Part shown: positions 7,842-15,284 of the stretch, in pieces
Position numbering within the stretch: position 1 is the first letter of the stretch
Layout: every line of letters starts with the position of its first letter
Assembly (NCBI RefSeq): GCF_006542425.1
Contig: NZ_VFID01000009.1
Coordinates: 62,001 to 126,000 of the forward strand
DNA length: 64,000 bases
Reading direction: 5' to 3'
DNA from: Pseudoxanthomonas sp. z9
Lineage (GTDB): Bacteria; Pseudomonadota; Gammaproteobacteria; Xanthomonadales; Xanthomonadaceae
Notes under the pieces: model-generated
What the model was told of the DNA's origin: nothing
Database searches by the model: none
Seen by the model: the letters and a program-made list of their open reading frames with translations, nothing else
Made by a program: the position numbers and the translations under genes

Positions 7842-9049
7842 CTGCGCCGGCGGAGATCCCTGCAGGCGCAGGCCAATACGAGGCTGCGACGACGCCCGCC
7901 CGGTGGGGCGGCGTTTTCGCGATGTCGTTGTGCGTCTTCGCGCTGATCGCGTCGGAGTTCATGCCGGTCAGTCTGCTGACGCCGATGGCCACCGACCTGC
8001 GCGTCAGCGAAGGCTTGGCAGGGTATGGCATCGCCATTTCCGGTGCGTTCGCGGTGCTCACCAGCCTGTCCATCTCCACGCTAGCCGGCAGCACGAACCG
8101 CAAGACATTGCTGCTGGTGCTGACGGGCTTGATGGCGCTGTCCGGCGCCGTGGTCGCGCTGGCGCCGAACTACTTCGTGTACATGGTCGGGCGCGCCCTG
8201 ATCGGCGTGGTCATCGGCGGTTTCTGGTCCATGTCGGCCGCGACTGCGATGCGACTGGTGCCGGCAGCGCATGTGCCGCGCGCCTTGGCGATCTTCAACG
8301 GCGGCAACGCGCTGGCGACGGTGATCGCTGCGCCATTGGGGAGTTATCTCGGATCGGTGATCGGCTGGCGCGGTGCCTTCTTCTGCCTGATCCCGGTGGC
8401 GGCCATCGCCCTGATCTGGCAGTGGGTCAGCCTGCCGAGCATGACCGTCGACCGCACCGGTAATTCCGGCAACGTGTTCCGCCTGTTCAAGCGCCGATCC
8501 GTCGCGCTGGGTATGGCCGCCTGTGGTGCGTTCTTCATGGGGCAATTCGCGCTGTTCACCTATGTGCGGCCTTTCCTGGAAACGGTGACGCGGGTAGACG
8601 TGTCCACGCTCTCGCTCATCCTACTGGGCATTGGCGTGACAGGCTTCGTCGGCACCTTGGTCATCGGCAGTTTCCTTGGAAGGGGCCTGTATCGCACCCT
8701 GATCGTTATTCCCGTCCTGATGGCAATGATCGCGCTGGCGTTGATCCCCTTGGGCCCGTGGGCGTGGTCTGCTGCAATCCTTTTCGCGTTGTGGGGACTT
8801 TTGGCCACCGCGGCGCCCGTGGGCTGGTGGAGCTGGATCGCCCAAGCGCTGCCGGCCGATGCCGAAGCTGGCGGTGGGTTGATGGTGGCAGTGATCCAGT
8901 TGGCCATTGCCCTGGGCTCCACCGTGGGCGGGGTGCTGTTCGACCACAGCGGCTACCGAAGCACCTTCGTGGCAAGCGCGATGGTGCTGTTGCTCGGCGC
9001 CTTTGTGACCTTGCTGACCTCGCGCGCGCAAACGCCGTGCGCAGTCTGA
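7838..9049 (+). CDS. MFS efflux transporter, DHA1 family (NepI/YdhP-like)
   Basis: A 403-residue 12-TM major facilitator. The signature SEFMPVSLLTPMATDL near the end of TM1 is shared with purine-ribonucleoside exporter NepI and related AraJ/YdhP exporters. The gene overlaps the preceding hydrolase by 4 nt (7838-7841), so the two proteins are made together. It probably exports a small polar compound from the cytoplasm. Substrate assignment from the signature alone is weak. Confidence 0.87.
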   Translation: MTAPAEIPAGAGQYEAATTPARWGGVFAMSLCVFALIASEFMPVSLLTPMATDLRVSEGLAGYGIAISGAFAVLTSLSISTLAGSTNRKTLLLVLTGLMALSGAVVALAPNYFVYMVGRALIGVVIGGFWSMSAATAMRLVPAAHVPRALAIFNGGNALATVIAAPLGSYLGSVIGWRGAFFCLIPVAAIALIWQWVSLPSMTVDRTGNSGNVFRLFKRRSVALGMAACGAFFMGQFALFTYVRPFLETVTRVDVSTLSLILLGIGVTGFVGTLVIGSFLGRGLYRTLIVIPVLMAMIALALIPLGPWAWSAAILFALWGLLATAAPVGWWSWIAQALPADAEAGGGLMVAVIQLAIALGSTVGGVLFDHSGYRSTFVASAMVLLLGAFVTLLTSRAQTPCAV

Positions 9050-9076
9050 GCGCGATGCCGATCTTCGAGGAGCGTC

Positions 9077-9598
9077 ATGACTCATAACCACCTTTGTTCA
9101 CGCTTCGGCCTGCCATCCAGACACCGACTCATGCGTGGGCCAGGCTTGGCGCTCGGGCTGTTGGCGTTGACCGGGTGTAAGGCCAGTCAGCCGGCGGCGT
9201 CCGCAATTGCGGCTCAGGATGCTGGCAGAGCATCCACCAATACGGAGGAAACCCGGATGTGGATGACTGTCGGCGAACGTCGCTTCGCCATTAATTTGGC
9301 CGACAATGAAACCGCCCGCGCGTTCGCGGCTCACTCGCCGTTGACGCTGGAAATGGCCGAACTCAACGGCAACGAAAAGCATGCCGACCTGTCAGAGCCG
9401 CTGCCCACCCATCCGAGTCGGCCTGGAACCATCCGCAACGGTGATCTGATGATTTACGGATCGAGTACAGTGGTCATCTTCTACGAGACCTTTCGTTCCT
9501 CTTACGCCTACACGCGCCTAGGGTGGGTGGAGGAGCCGGATGACCTCAGTCGAGTATTGGGCCGTCATGATGTTCGAGTAGTTTTTTCAGAGCAGTAG
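9077..9598 (+). CDS. Cyclophilin-like-fold lipoprotein
   Basis: A 173-residue protein with a lipoprotein signal (LLALTGC lipobox) and a C-terminal domain of about 110 residues that resembles the bacterial cyclophilin-like family. Typical features are NLADNETARAFAAHSPLTLEM, a central LP, GDLMIYG and SSYAYTRLGWV. The start at 9077 has AGGAG 6 nt upstream. Proteins of this fold are often found beside LysR/alcohol dehydrogenase/flavodoxin clusters, but their function is unknown. It is 27 nt behind the MFS gene and probably belongs to the same operon. Confidence 0.75.
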   Translation: MTHNHLCSRFGLPSRHRLMRGPGLALGLLALTGCKASQPAASAIAAQDAGRASTNTEETRMWMTVGERRFAINLADNETARAFAAHSPLTLEMAELNGNEKHADLSEPLPTHPSRPGTIRNGDLMIYGSSTVVIFYETFRSSYAYTRLGWVEEPDDLSRVLGRHDVRVVFSEQ

Positions 9599-9643
9599 AT
9601 GCGGGTTGTCAGCAGAGAATTGGCCCGGCGAGGAGAAATGACC

Positions 9644-9904
9644 ATGCCTATCCCGAAGCAGCGCTTGCTGCGCTCAACGTTTTCCACTCTCTTGATCAGC
9701 GCGGCGATTATTCTACTCTCGCTTGCATCAATCAAAGGAGTCGGTGCCATGCACATTGGATCGAAATGGAGTGGTACGTGCCATCATCGGCGGGACGCTC
9801 TCCAAGCGCTGGACCGACACACTTGCAGTTGCTGGGAAGGAATTACCACCAACATACCGATCCCAGCGCGGGTTATCTCTGCTGCCCTTGCCACCATCAC
9901 CTGA
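9644..9904 (+). pseudogene. Signal-anchored gene fragment cut at the transposition-gene junction
   Basis: A good AGGAG site precedes ATG 9644. The first 45 residues give a basic n-region and a hydrophobic segment (STFSTLLISAAIILLSLASI), as in a secreted protein, followed by MHIGSKWSG. Beyond about 9775 the frame runs antisense into the 3' end of the TniQ gene and its composition becomes unlike a protein. The simplest reading is that this was the next gene of the LysR-controlled operon and lost its 3' part when the Tn7-like operon was joined to it. The product family is not recognised. Confidence 0.45.
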
Positions 9905-11106
9905 TGAACTGCAGGCAGTTCCCTCTGCTTTCTTGAAAGTATCCTCTCAAGGGCGTAGTGCTTGACTTTCTTGATCGAAAGCCCCTCCAACGCCAGGAGC
10001 ACGAACCGCCTATCACACTCCAGGGCGATTGCCCCTCGCACTTGTTGCGCACGCGCCTTGTTGTACCTAAGCGTAAGCTCGCGGTTTCTCGCGTACAGGC
10101 CTTCAAATCCCAGTAGTGGTGACAAAGTGCTTAGGGCGGGTAACCACACGTCTCGTTTCTGATCGATTAGCCGTCGAGCCAATTCTTCGAGAATTTTCCA
10201 ACCTTCCGCTGGCGAAACGTATCGCCGTTCGCCTTGTCTACGGACCGGTGCAAGCTGAGGGAATACCCCGCTCAGGACCTCTCTTGGCCTCAGAATGATG
10301 TCCACCAAATTCGTCGAATGTGTGGCGGCCAGCCAGAGTAGGATAGGCAACGTATAACCGTATTTTGGCTGGCGACGAAGCAGTTTTGCCTGACTCGAAT
10401 CGCGCCCCTGGAAGCGCGCAATAGCTTCGTCCCCCAACTGCCGCAAGGTGTCGGCAGCGTCCACAAGCCATGTGCCGCTTGGTTTCGCCCTATCACGATC
10501 AGAAAGATATCCGACCAGCTCATACAGTTGCCCCTCTGCCCAGGCATCGTATCGGGATAGTGCGGCTCCATCACTGGATTTGGTCCACAGAGGGGCACGA
10601 CAATGGCTACAAAGCGGATGCAAAGCGATCGACGCAATATAGCTCTGGGGTCTGTCGCACTCCGGACATAGACTCCGAAGCCTCATGTTATGCAAGCGGC
10701 AGCTATGTACCTGTCGAAGCATGTGAGCGAACTGGCCATAGCCTTCAGCCTTGTCCGGATTGATGCAGATCGGGCACCACCTTTGGCTTGGCGTGAATGC
10801 CCATGTCGCCCTAGGTGAGATCACGTTGGCCAAGTACTGGAGCGTATGACCGGTTAGATCGGGTGCACCGCTCAGTTCGTGATAGGTCGCGACTAGTCCG
10901 CGGGCGCCGGCACCGGTCCCCATCAACGATCCGGCCAGATCGAACACTCTAGCTCTGGTGGACGTCTCATTGATTGCCTTAATAAACGTGAGGAGCCTGG
11001 TGAATGAAACGTTATGGGTTGCTGCCAACCTTTGGAGAACCGAGTGAAAGGACTCAGCATATGGTGTGCCGGCGCTCATAGCTTCCAGGGGGGCAAGGAT
11101 CTTCAT
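9784..11106 (-). CDS. tniQ: TniQ/TnsD-family target-selection protein
   Basis: A 440-residue TniQ-type protein with two probable zinc sites: C111/C114 with C136/H139, and C147/C150 with C166/C169. This N-terminal zinc-ribbon region with a helical C-terminus is the hallmark of TniQ/TnsD proteins, which bind target DNA and recruit the TnsC ATPase. ATG 11106 overlaps the TnsC stop by ATGA. The last 30 or so residues (to a stop at 9784) look unlike the family and may be read-through into flanking DNA, which would mean the original 3' end is lost. At 440 residues it lies between short TniQ and long TnsD proteins. No Cas genes are near, so targeting is probably TnsD-like or unspecific. Confidence 0.85.
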   Translation of the reverse strand: MKILAPLEAMSAGTPYAESFHSVLQRLAATHNVSFTRLLTFIKAINETSTRARVFDLAGSLMGTGAGARGLVATYHELSGAPDLTGHTLQYLANVISPRATWAFTPSQRWCPICINPDKAEGYGQFAHMLRQVHSCRLHNMRLRSLCPECDRPQSYIASIALHPLCSHCRAPLWTKSSDGAALSRYDAWAEGQLYELVGYLSDRDRAKPSGTWLVDAADTLRQLGDEAIARFQGRDSSQAKLLRRQPKYGYTLPILLWLAATHSTNLVDIILRPREVLSGVFPQLAPVRRQGERRYVSPAEGWKILEELARRLIDQKRDVWLPALSTLSPLLGFEGLYARNRELTLRYNKARAQQVRGAIALECDRRFVLLALEGLSIKKVKHYALERILSRKQRELPAVHQVMVARAAEITRAGIGMLVVIPSQQLQVCRSSAWRASRR

Positions 11107-12128
11107 TCCCTCCCCCGCGCCTTCCGGCTGCGATCGCGACGGCTGAGTCCGAGGATCCCCGGCGGAAGGCTAATTGGCTTTCCGCTGACGAAGTTTTCGA
11201 TGAGATCCGCTTCAGCCCGCATTCGCTCACGGACCACTTGCAACGGCAGCGAATCTTCGACGTGTCGAAATTCGATGTCCGTTCTGCCATCGGCCGCAGC
11301 TTTGATCCTTGCTCGCTCCAACAGCGAGATCAACTCACCGGGGATTCCATAGGTGGCCTCGTATAGGGCTTCTGCATTGCCGGTTAGAAGATCCCCCAGA
11401 CCAAGGTCGCTTTGAACCTGATCCAAGAACGACAGGAACTCGAGCATCGCCTCCTCGGAGTCGTCCTTCATCCTGTCGAGATGCCATATCAACCCGATGC
11501 GACTTATCTGAGCGCTGTAGTCCACATAGTCGAGCAGCGAAAGAGTCCCCAGCATGAGCACCCTTACGCCCATTGCCTTCGCGAGTGTCCGTATGCTTTC
11601 GAGATAGACCTCGATAGGACGTCCCTTCTTGGTGAGCACCATCAAGTTGGCCTCGTCCAGGATTAGCATTCGGCAAGAAAGGGCTCTGGCTATCGATATG
11701 GCGGCCTTGCGCGTATCTTCTTCACTTGCCCTTATCCCCTTAGCTATTCTTGTCAGGGCGAACCTGAGTCTTTCCACTTGCTCGGGAGGGAGGCCCTCCG
11801 GAAGAGAATGCGTCATCCCGTGAAATGGATCCCGAAACTCCTCGAGAATCTGCCCGATCAAGTACTTGGACGTAAAAAATCCTGCCTGGGGATTCTCCGC
11901 GCTCACTCGAACCCATAGCTGTTTTCCGGACTCTTCTCGCCCTCCGCCGTAGATCTGCGGGCCGATCAGATATGACAGTTCAGTTTTTCCGGCTCCACTT
12001 GGGCCAACCACGAACGCGACGGTACCTGCGGGAGAGTTGTCTAATTCTCTGCAGCATTTCATCACGAAACTGAATGATTTGTGCTCCACCAGATTTATTC
12101 TTTGGTCCGAGGTCTCAGGCCGTATCAT
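11103..12128 (-). CDS. tnsC: TnsC/TniB-family AAA+ transposition regulator
   Basis: A 341-residue AAA+ ATPase. Start chosen at ATG 12128, with a strong GGAGG 8 nt upstream; a longer in-frame extension to 12272 lies inside the TnsAB gene and is not needed. Walker A is GPSGAGKT at 42-49 and Walker B is MLILDEAN at 154-161. TnsC-type ATPases bridge the target selector (TniQ/TnsD) and the transposase, and enforce target immunity. The start overlaps the end of tnsAB by 14 nt and the stop overlaps tniQ by 4 nt, so the three genes are translationally coupled. Confidence 0.88.
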   Translation of the reverse strand: MIRPETSDQRINLVEHKSFSFVMKCCRELDNSPAGTVAFVVGPSGAGKTELSYLIGPQIYGGGREESGKQLWVRVSAENPQAGFFTSKYLIGQILEEFRDPFHGMTHSLPEGLPPEQVERLRFALTRIAKGIRASEEDTRKAAISIARALSCRMLILDEANLMVLTKKGRPIEVYLESIRTLAKAMGVRVLMLGTLSLLDYVDYSAQISRIGLIWHLDRMKDDSEEAMLEFLSFLDQVQSDLGLGDLLTGNAEALYEATYGIPGELISLLERARIKAAADGRTDIEFRHVEDSLPLQVVRERMRAEADLIENFVSGKPISLPPGILGLSRRDRSRKARGRE

Positions 12129-14559
12129 CAACGTCACCTCCGACGATCCGCAGACCAGAACGAGGTAGCTGAGCAAGGTCTGCGAAAGAGGGCTTGCTAC
12201 TAGCACGCGGCACCGCGTTACTGGCAATTTGGGAATGCGACGGTGCAGCTTCCGCGCAACGTTCTGCGGCATCCGTGGCCTTCAGGTCGCTTCTTCTTTT
12301 GGCCAGTATCAGTCGATAGTTGGCCTGGTTTCTCTTCGATACGATGTGGTAGCGCATTCGCTCGGCCACAGCCAGAATTCTTTCAACGCGACACATTCCT
12401 GCGATTCGATGGTGATCATTTGATGTCAGGCGGAGCAAGCCAAGACTAGCAATGGTCCAGAGCGTGGACGGGTCGAAAACATCGAGTCGGAGGCCTCCTG
12501 GCGCTTCTCCTTGGTGTATGAGCCTGGAAGCTTGGTCACAGGCGTATCGTCTTCCAGCAAATGCAACGCCACGCTCGTACGTGAATCCCTTCGCCTTAAT
12601 TGGATAGCTGGTTAAGTAGCGTGTGTTCTCGTCCATTGAGATCGGGACCACGCTGCTTGGGAATGCCATGAGCTCGTCCTCAAACGCTTCCCTTGGCGTT
12701 CGAAAGCTGTCTCCATGCCTGGTTCCATTCCAGTCGTCTATCCAACCAAGAATCTCGCGCACGACCCTCTGCATATCATGCTGGGCCGTTCGCCGCCCTT
12801 TCCGTTTTCCGTCGGAGTCCCGGCCAGCCTGGTCGTGATAGGTGCCGCCAGCTATTGTCTGGAGGTAGGCATTCAGTGCACCGTTGACCGACTCAACTTC
12901 CGCACCTGCTCTGGAGCAGGCAACAGGACGTTTGACGCGGTCTACGCCTAGGGAGGCGGCCACTTCCTTCCAGGCGTCGTTACTGAGCTCAGGCCCTCCA
13001 TCAACGCAAATGCTTTTCGGCAACCACCCGTGGTCATGAACGCAGGCTCGCAAGGCCATGAGGAAGCCCAGCGAGCTTGGCTTTCCAAACATGATCCCGG
13101 CTGAAGCGATATACAAGCTGTTCGCCATGACCAATGGAAAGACTACTGGCCTCGTAATCTTCCAGTCCTCGTCGTCGTCGGGAACCACATCGGCGTAGAC
13201 CGCGTCGCAGTGGCTCCACATGCCACCGACATCCACTCGTTCTATGCAATGGGCGCCCTCTGTTTTCCGCCGGGCCTTTTGTATTGCGCGAGCGCCGCCA
13301 TAGAGTGCAGCTGCTCTCTCGGGGGTAAATTCCATTGCCAAGTACTTTCTAACTGTTTCTACTACGGGGAGTCCGACACCGCTCCCTCCGTTGCGTCGCA
13401 CAAGTTCTGCATGAGCCTCAGATGCACTCGGCTTCTTCTTTAGTTCGACGAGGTACTCCTTCAGGAAGGCTCGCAGCATTGCGATTTGTTCGCCTGGAAG
13501 AGGCGTCCCTTGACCACCCCGATCTGAGAAGCGAGGAATCAACCCGGCAATAGCGGGAGCACCTTCCGCAATAGCGGCGTTCATGCCATTTCTATGGCGG
13601 TGGTCCGTTGAGTTCATCGGATCACCGTTGCTTCGTCGTTCCTTGTATCTAAGGGAACAGGCGACAGCGTGATCTCGCTCGACTTGGGTGGCTCTGATCA
13701 AGCGATGAGCATATGAGCCTGGGCGTATCTCGTTGATGCGATATGACTCGATTTCGGCCCGTGCGCGGTCACGCTGGCTCTCGTTGCCAAACACCAGGAA
13801 ATCGGGCCCTATGGTTTGGTGGTGCAGCAGCCCGAATAATTCGCCTCTTTCGATGAGATCTAGGATGTGATCGGCATCTAGTTCCGTAGATGCTTCAAGC
13901 AGTTCGCGAATTGTCCTTGGGCGCTCTGATAGAGCCACATGCAAGCACCGGTTCAGTCGGACGGGCAGCTCGGCCTTTGAGCGTCTTCGTGCCGCGACTA
14001 TGTATCGAAGGTTGGCGCGGTACTGAGGCGAATACTGCTCCGTGCAGAAGACTTGATGGTCCATCCCCATAAGCTGGGCGGCATTTGTTCCTGGCAGATA
14101 TGACCATTGGCCATCGTTGACGGACCAGTCCGCGGGAGCGCGTGCCCGGATGCTTTCCAGTTTTGCGAGTGGCTTTACCTCAACCAGATGGACAGCATTG
14201 GCGGCGATTTTTAGGTAATCGGGCCGCTGCCGGCGATGTTGGCGTCGTCCTCTCGCGTCATAAGCGAGAACAGTGATCTGGGGCGGCTGCGGCAGCAGGA
14301 GAGGCGTGCCCTCCGACTCGCAAAGCAGGATGAATGTCGCTTCCCCGCTTTCGGACTCGAAATCCACTTCAAGGCCACTGGCTGTCTGAATGGCCCCGGT
14401 GTTGTTGAACAGGGCCCCTTTTCCGACTTCTCTTGAAGGGCCATTGAACAGAGCGTCCCGCGCATAGGCTACTCCTCGAGGCGTTAGCCTTCGAAAAGCC
14501 GGAAGGTATGTCACGCCCTCCCAGATTCGTTCCAGGCGCTGTTGTACTTCGTCGTGCAT
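12115..14559 (-). CDS. tnsAB: TnsA-TnsB fusion transposase (Tn7-like)
   Basis: A fusion of a TnsA endonuclease and a DDE transposase in one 814-818-residue chain. Numbered from an upstream ATG at 14571, the N-terminal part shows a TnsA-like restriction-endonuclease core: Asp118 in RPDYL, then Glu131-Val-Lys133 in VEVKP, with acidic residues near 70-77. The C-terminal half is an rve/DDE domain with Asp456 or Asp461, Asp524 (VDGGPELS) and Glu560 (AEVESVNGALN), giving the usual D-35-E spacing. TnsA makes the 5' cuts and TnsB the 3' cuts and joining, so such fusions support cut-and-paste movement. I prefer the start at 14559 because GGAG lies 6 nt upstream. It is first in the tnsAB-tnsC-tniQ operon. 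Confidence 0.88.
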   Translation of the reverse strand: MHDEVQQRLERIWEGVTYLPAFRRLTPRGVAYARDALFNGPSREVGKGALFNNTGAIQTASGLEVDFESESGEATFILLCESEGTPLLLPQPPQITVLAYDARGRRQHRRQRPDYLKIAANAVHLVEVKPLAKLESIRARAPADWSVNDGQWSYLPGTNAAQLMGMDHQVFCTEQYSPQYRANLRYIVAARRRSKAELPVRLNRCLHVALSERPRTIRELLEASTELDADHILDLIERGELFGLLHHQTIGPDFLVFGNESQRDRARAEIESYRINEIRPGSYAHRLIRATQVERDHAVACSLRYKERRSNGDPMNSTDHRHRNGMNAAIAEGAPAIAGLIPRFSDRGGQGTPLPGEQIAMLRAFLKEYLVELKKKPSASEAHAELVRRNGGSGVGLPVVETVRKYLAMEFTPERAAALYGGARAIQKARRKTEGAHCIERVDVGGMWSHCDAVYADVVPDDDEDWKITRPVVFPLVMANSLYIASAGIMFGKPSSLGFLMALRACVHDHGWLPKSICVDGGPELSNDAWKEVAASLGVDRVKRPVACSRAGAEVESVNGALNAYLQTIAGGTYHDQAGRDSDGKRKGRRTAQHDMQRVVREILGWIDDWNGTRHGDSFRTPREAFEDELMAFPSSVVPISMDENTRYLTSYPIKAKGFTYERGVAFAGRRYACDQASRLIHQGEAPGGLRLDVFDPSTLWTIASLGLLRLTSNDHHRIAGMCRVERILAVAERMRYHIVSKRNQANYRLILAKRRSDLKATDAAERCAEAAPSHSQIASNAVPRASSKPSFADLAQLPRSGLRIVGGDVDDTA

Positions 14560-15284
14560 TGCCATCTCCATTCTTCGGGCAAAGGCATGCCCGGGCCCCT
14601 AGCGAGGGCCATTTGACAGAGAGGGGTGGGAGGCGTAGTGTCGTAAGGGAGCGCCAACTCATTTACGCAGTACTCCTCAAACCCCCGTTTCGACGGGGTT
14701 TTGTGTTTATGGGTCGACCATATGCCCTCCCGTTGATTGGCTCCCCTGGGTCCTTGGCTCGGAAACGCTAAGGCGCCGCCGGAGCGGTTGAACGCAATTA
14801 CCTATAGCGTGTTAGCAGCTGCTTGCAAGAGCGCGGGATTGCTCCGCCACTTGTGTTGTTCTATGTATGCCCTGCGTACGCCGATGCGCGTGGCGCAGCC
14901 GTCGATAAGGCGTTGTTTTTTGGTCCTTATTCAAGGCCTGATTAGGCCTGGTGCATGTTCGCCTTTGCGGTAAGGCTCTACGGCGACCACGGCACGAAGA
15001 CTTCGCAATCTGCGCGAGCCAGAGGTTGGTGAGAGTGTAGGGTTGTGGGGTCGGAGCCCTTTTAGATTCCCACTTACCTCTGGTTCTGGGGGGCTCATTA
15101 ACTGATGGGCGGACCACGGGGACACCGACCGGACGCACGCCTAGGCCGTGGCGGCGACTCAGGACCCCGAGACGCCCCGAACGCGCCCCATCTCCCCTGG
15201 TTCCCTCGACCTGCCTGGCTGTCCCTGTCCGCTTTCGGCTCGCTGACGCCGTTGGTGACGAGTACACCGCCCAGGGAGACCGCG
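14560..15284. other. Non-coding junction between transposition genes and chromosome
   Basis: About 725 nt without a supportable gene. In Tn7-like elements the end lies just upstream of tnsA, so the element's right end and TnsB-binding repeats should be here. I see a terminator-like hairpin (14683-14698), a repeated GACCACGG at 14985-14992 and 15112-15119, a 10-bp palindrome AGCAGCTGCT at 14814-14823, and AGGCCT twice around 14935-14947. I could not find a convincing terminal inverted repeat with a partner on the left. The composition turns to chromosome-like GC at about 15,090-15,120. Confidence 0.4.
14683..14705 (+). terminator. Rho-independent terminator-like hairpin
   Basis: CCCCGT (14683-14688), loop TTCG, ACGGGG (14693-14698), then TTTTGTG. 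A stable tetraloop stem followed by a short T-run points to termination on the plus strand. No plus-strand gene ends here, so it may insulate the transposition genes from, or the chromosome against, antisense transcription. Confidence 0.5.

Noticed and set aside
12129..12272. N-terminal extension of TnsC
   Set aside because: It lies wholly within the 3' end of tnsAB, and a strong GGAGG precedes the ATG at 12128, where the family N-terminus begins.
14811..14823. GTTAGC next to AGCAGCTGCT, considered as an integron attC or attI site
   Set aside because: No matching R'' core (RYYYAAC), no paired L boxes at attC spacing and no integrase nearby.
15001..15100. Stretch examined as a possible tRNA or attTn7-like target gene end
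   Set aside because: No cloverleaf can be drawn and there is no TPsiC-like GGTTCGAATCC. It is not a recognisable glmS end.
15105..15284. N-terminal extension of the TPR lipoprotein
   Set aside because: Low-complexity Pro/Arg/Gly residues upstream of a perfect lipoprotein signal at ATG 15285 with its own AGGGAG site.
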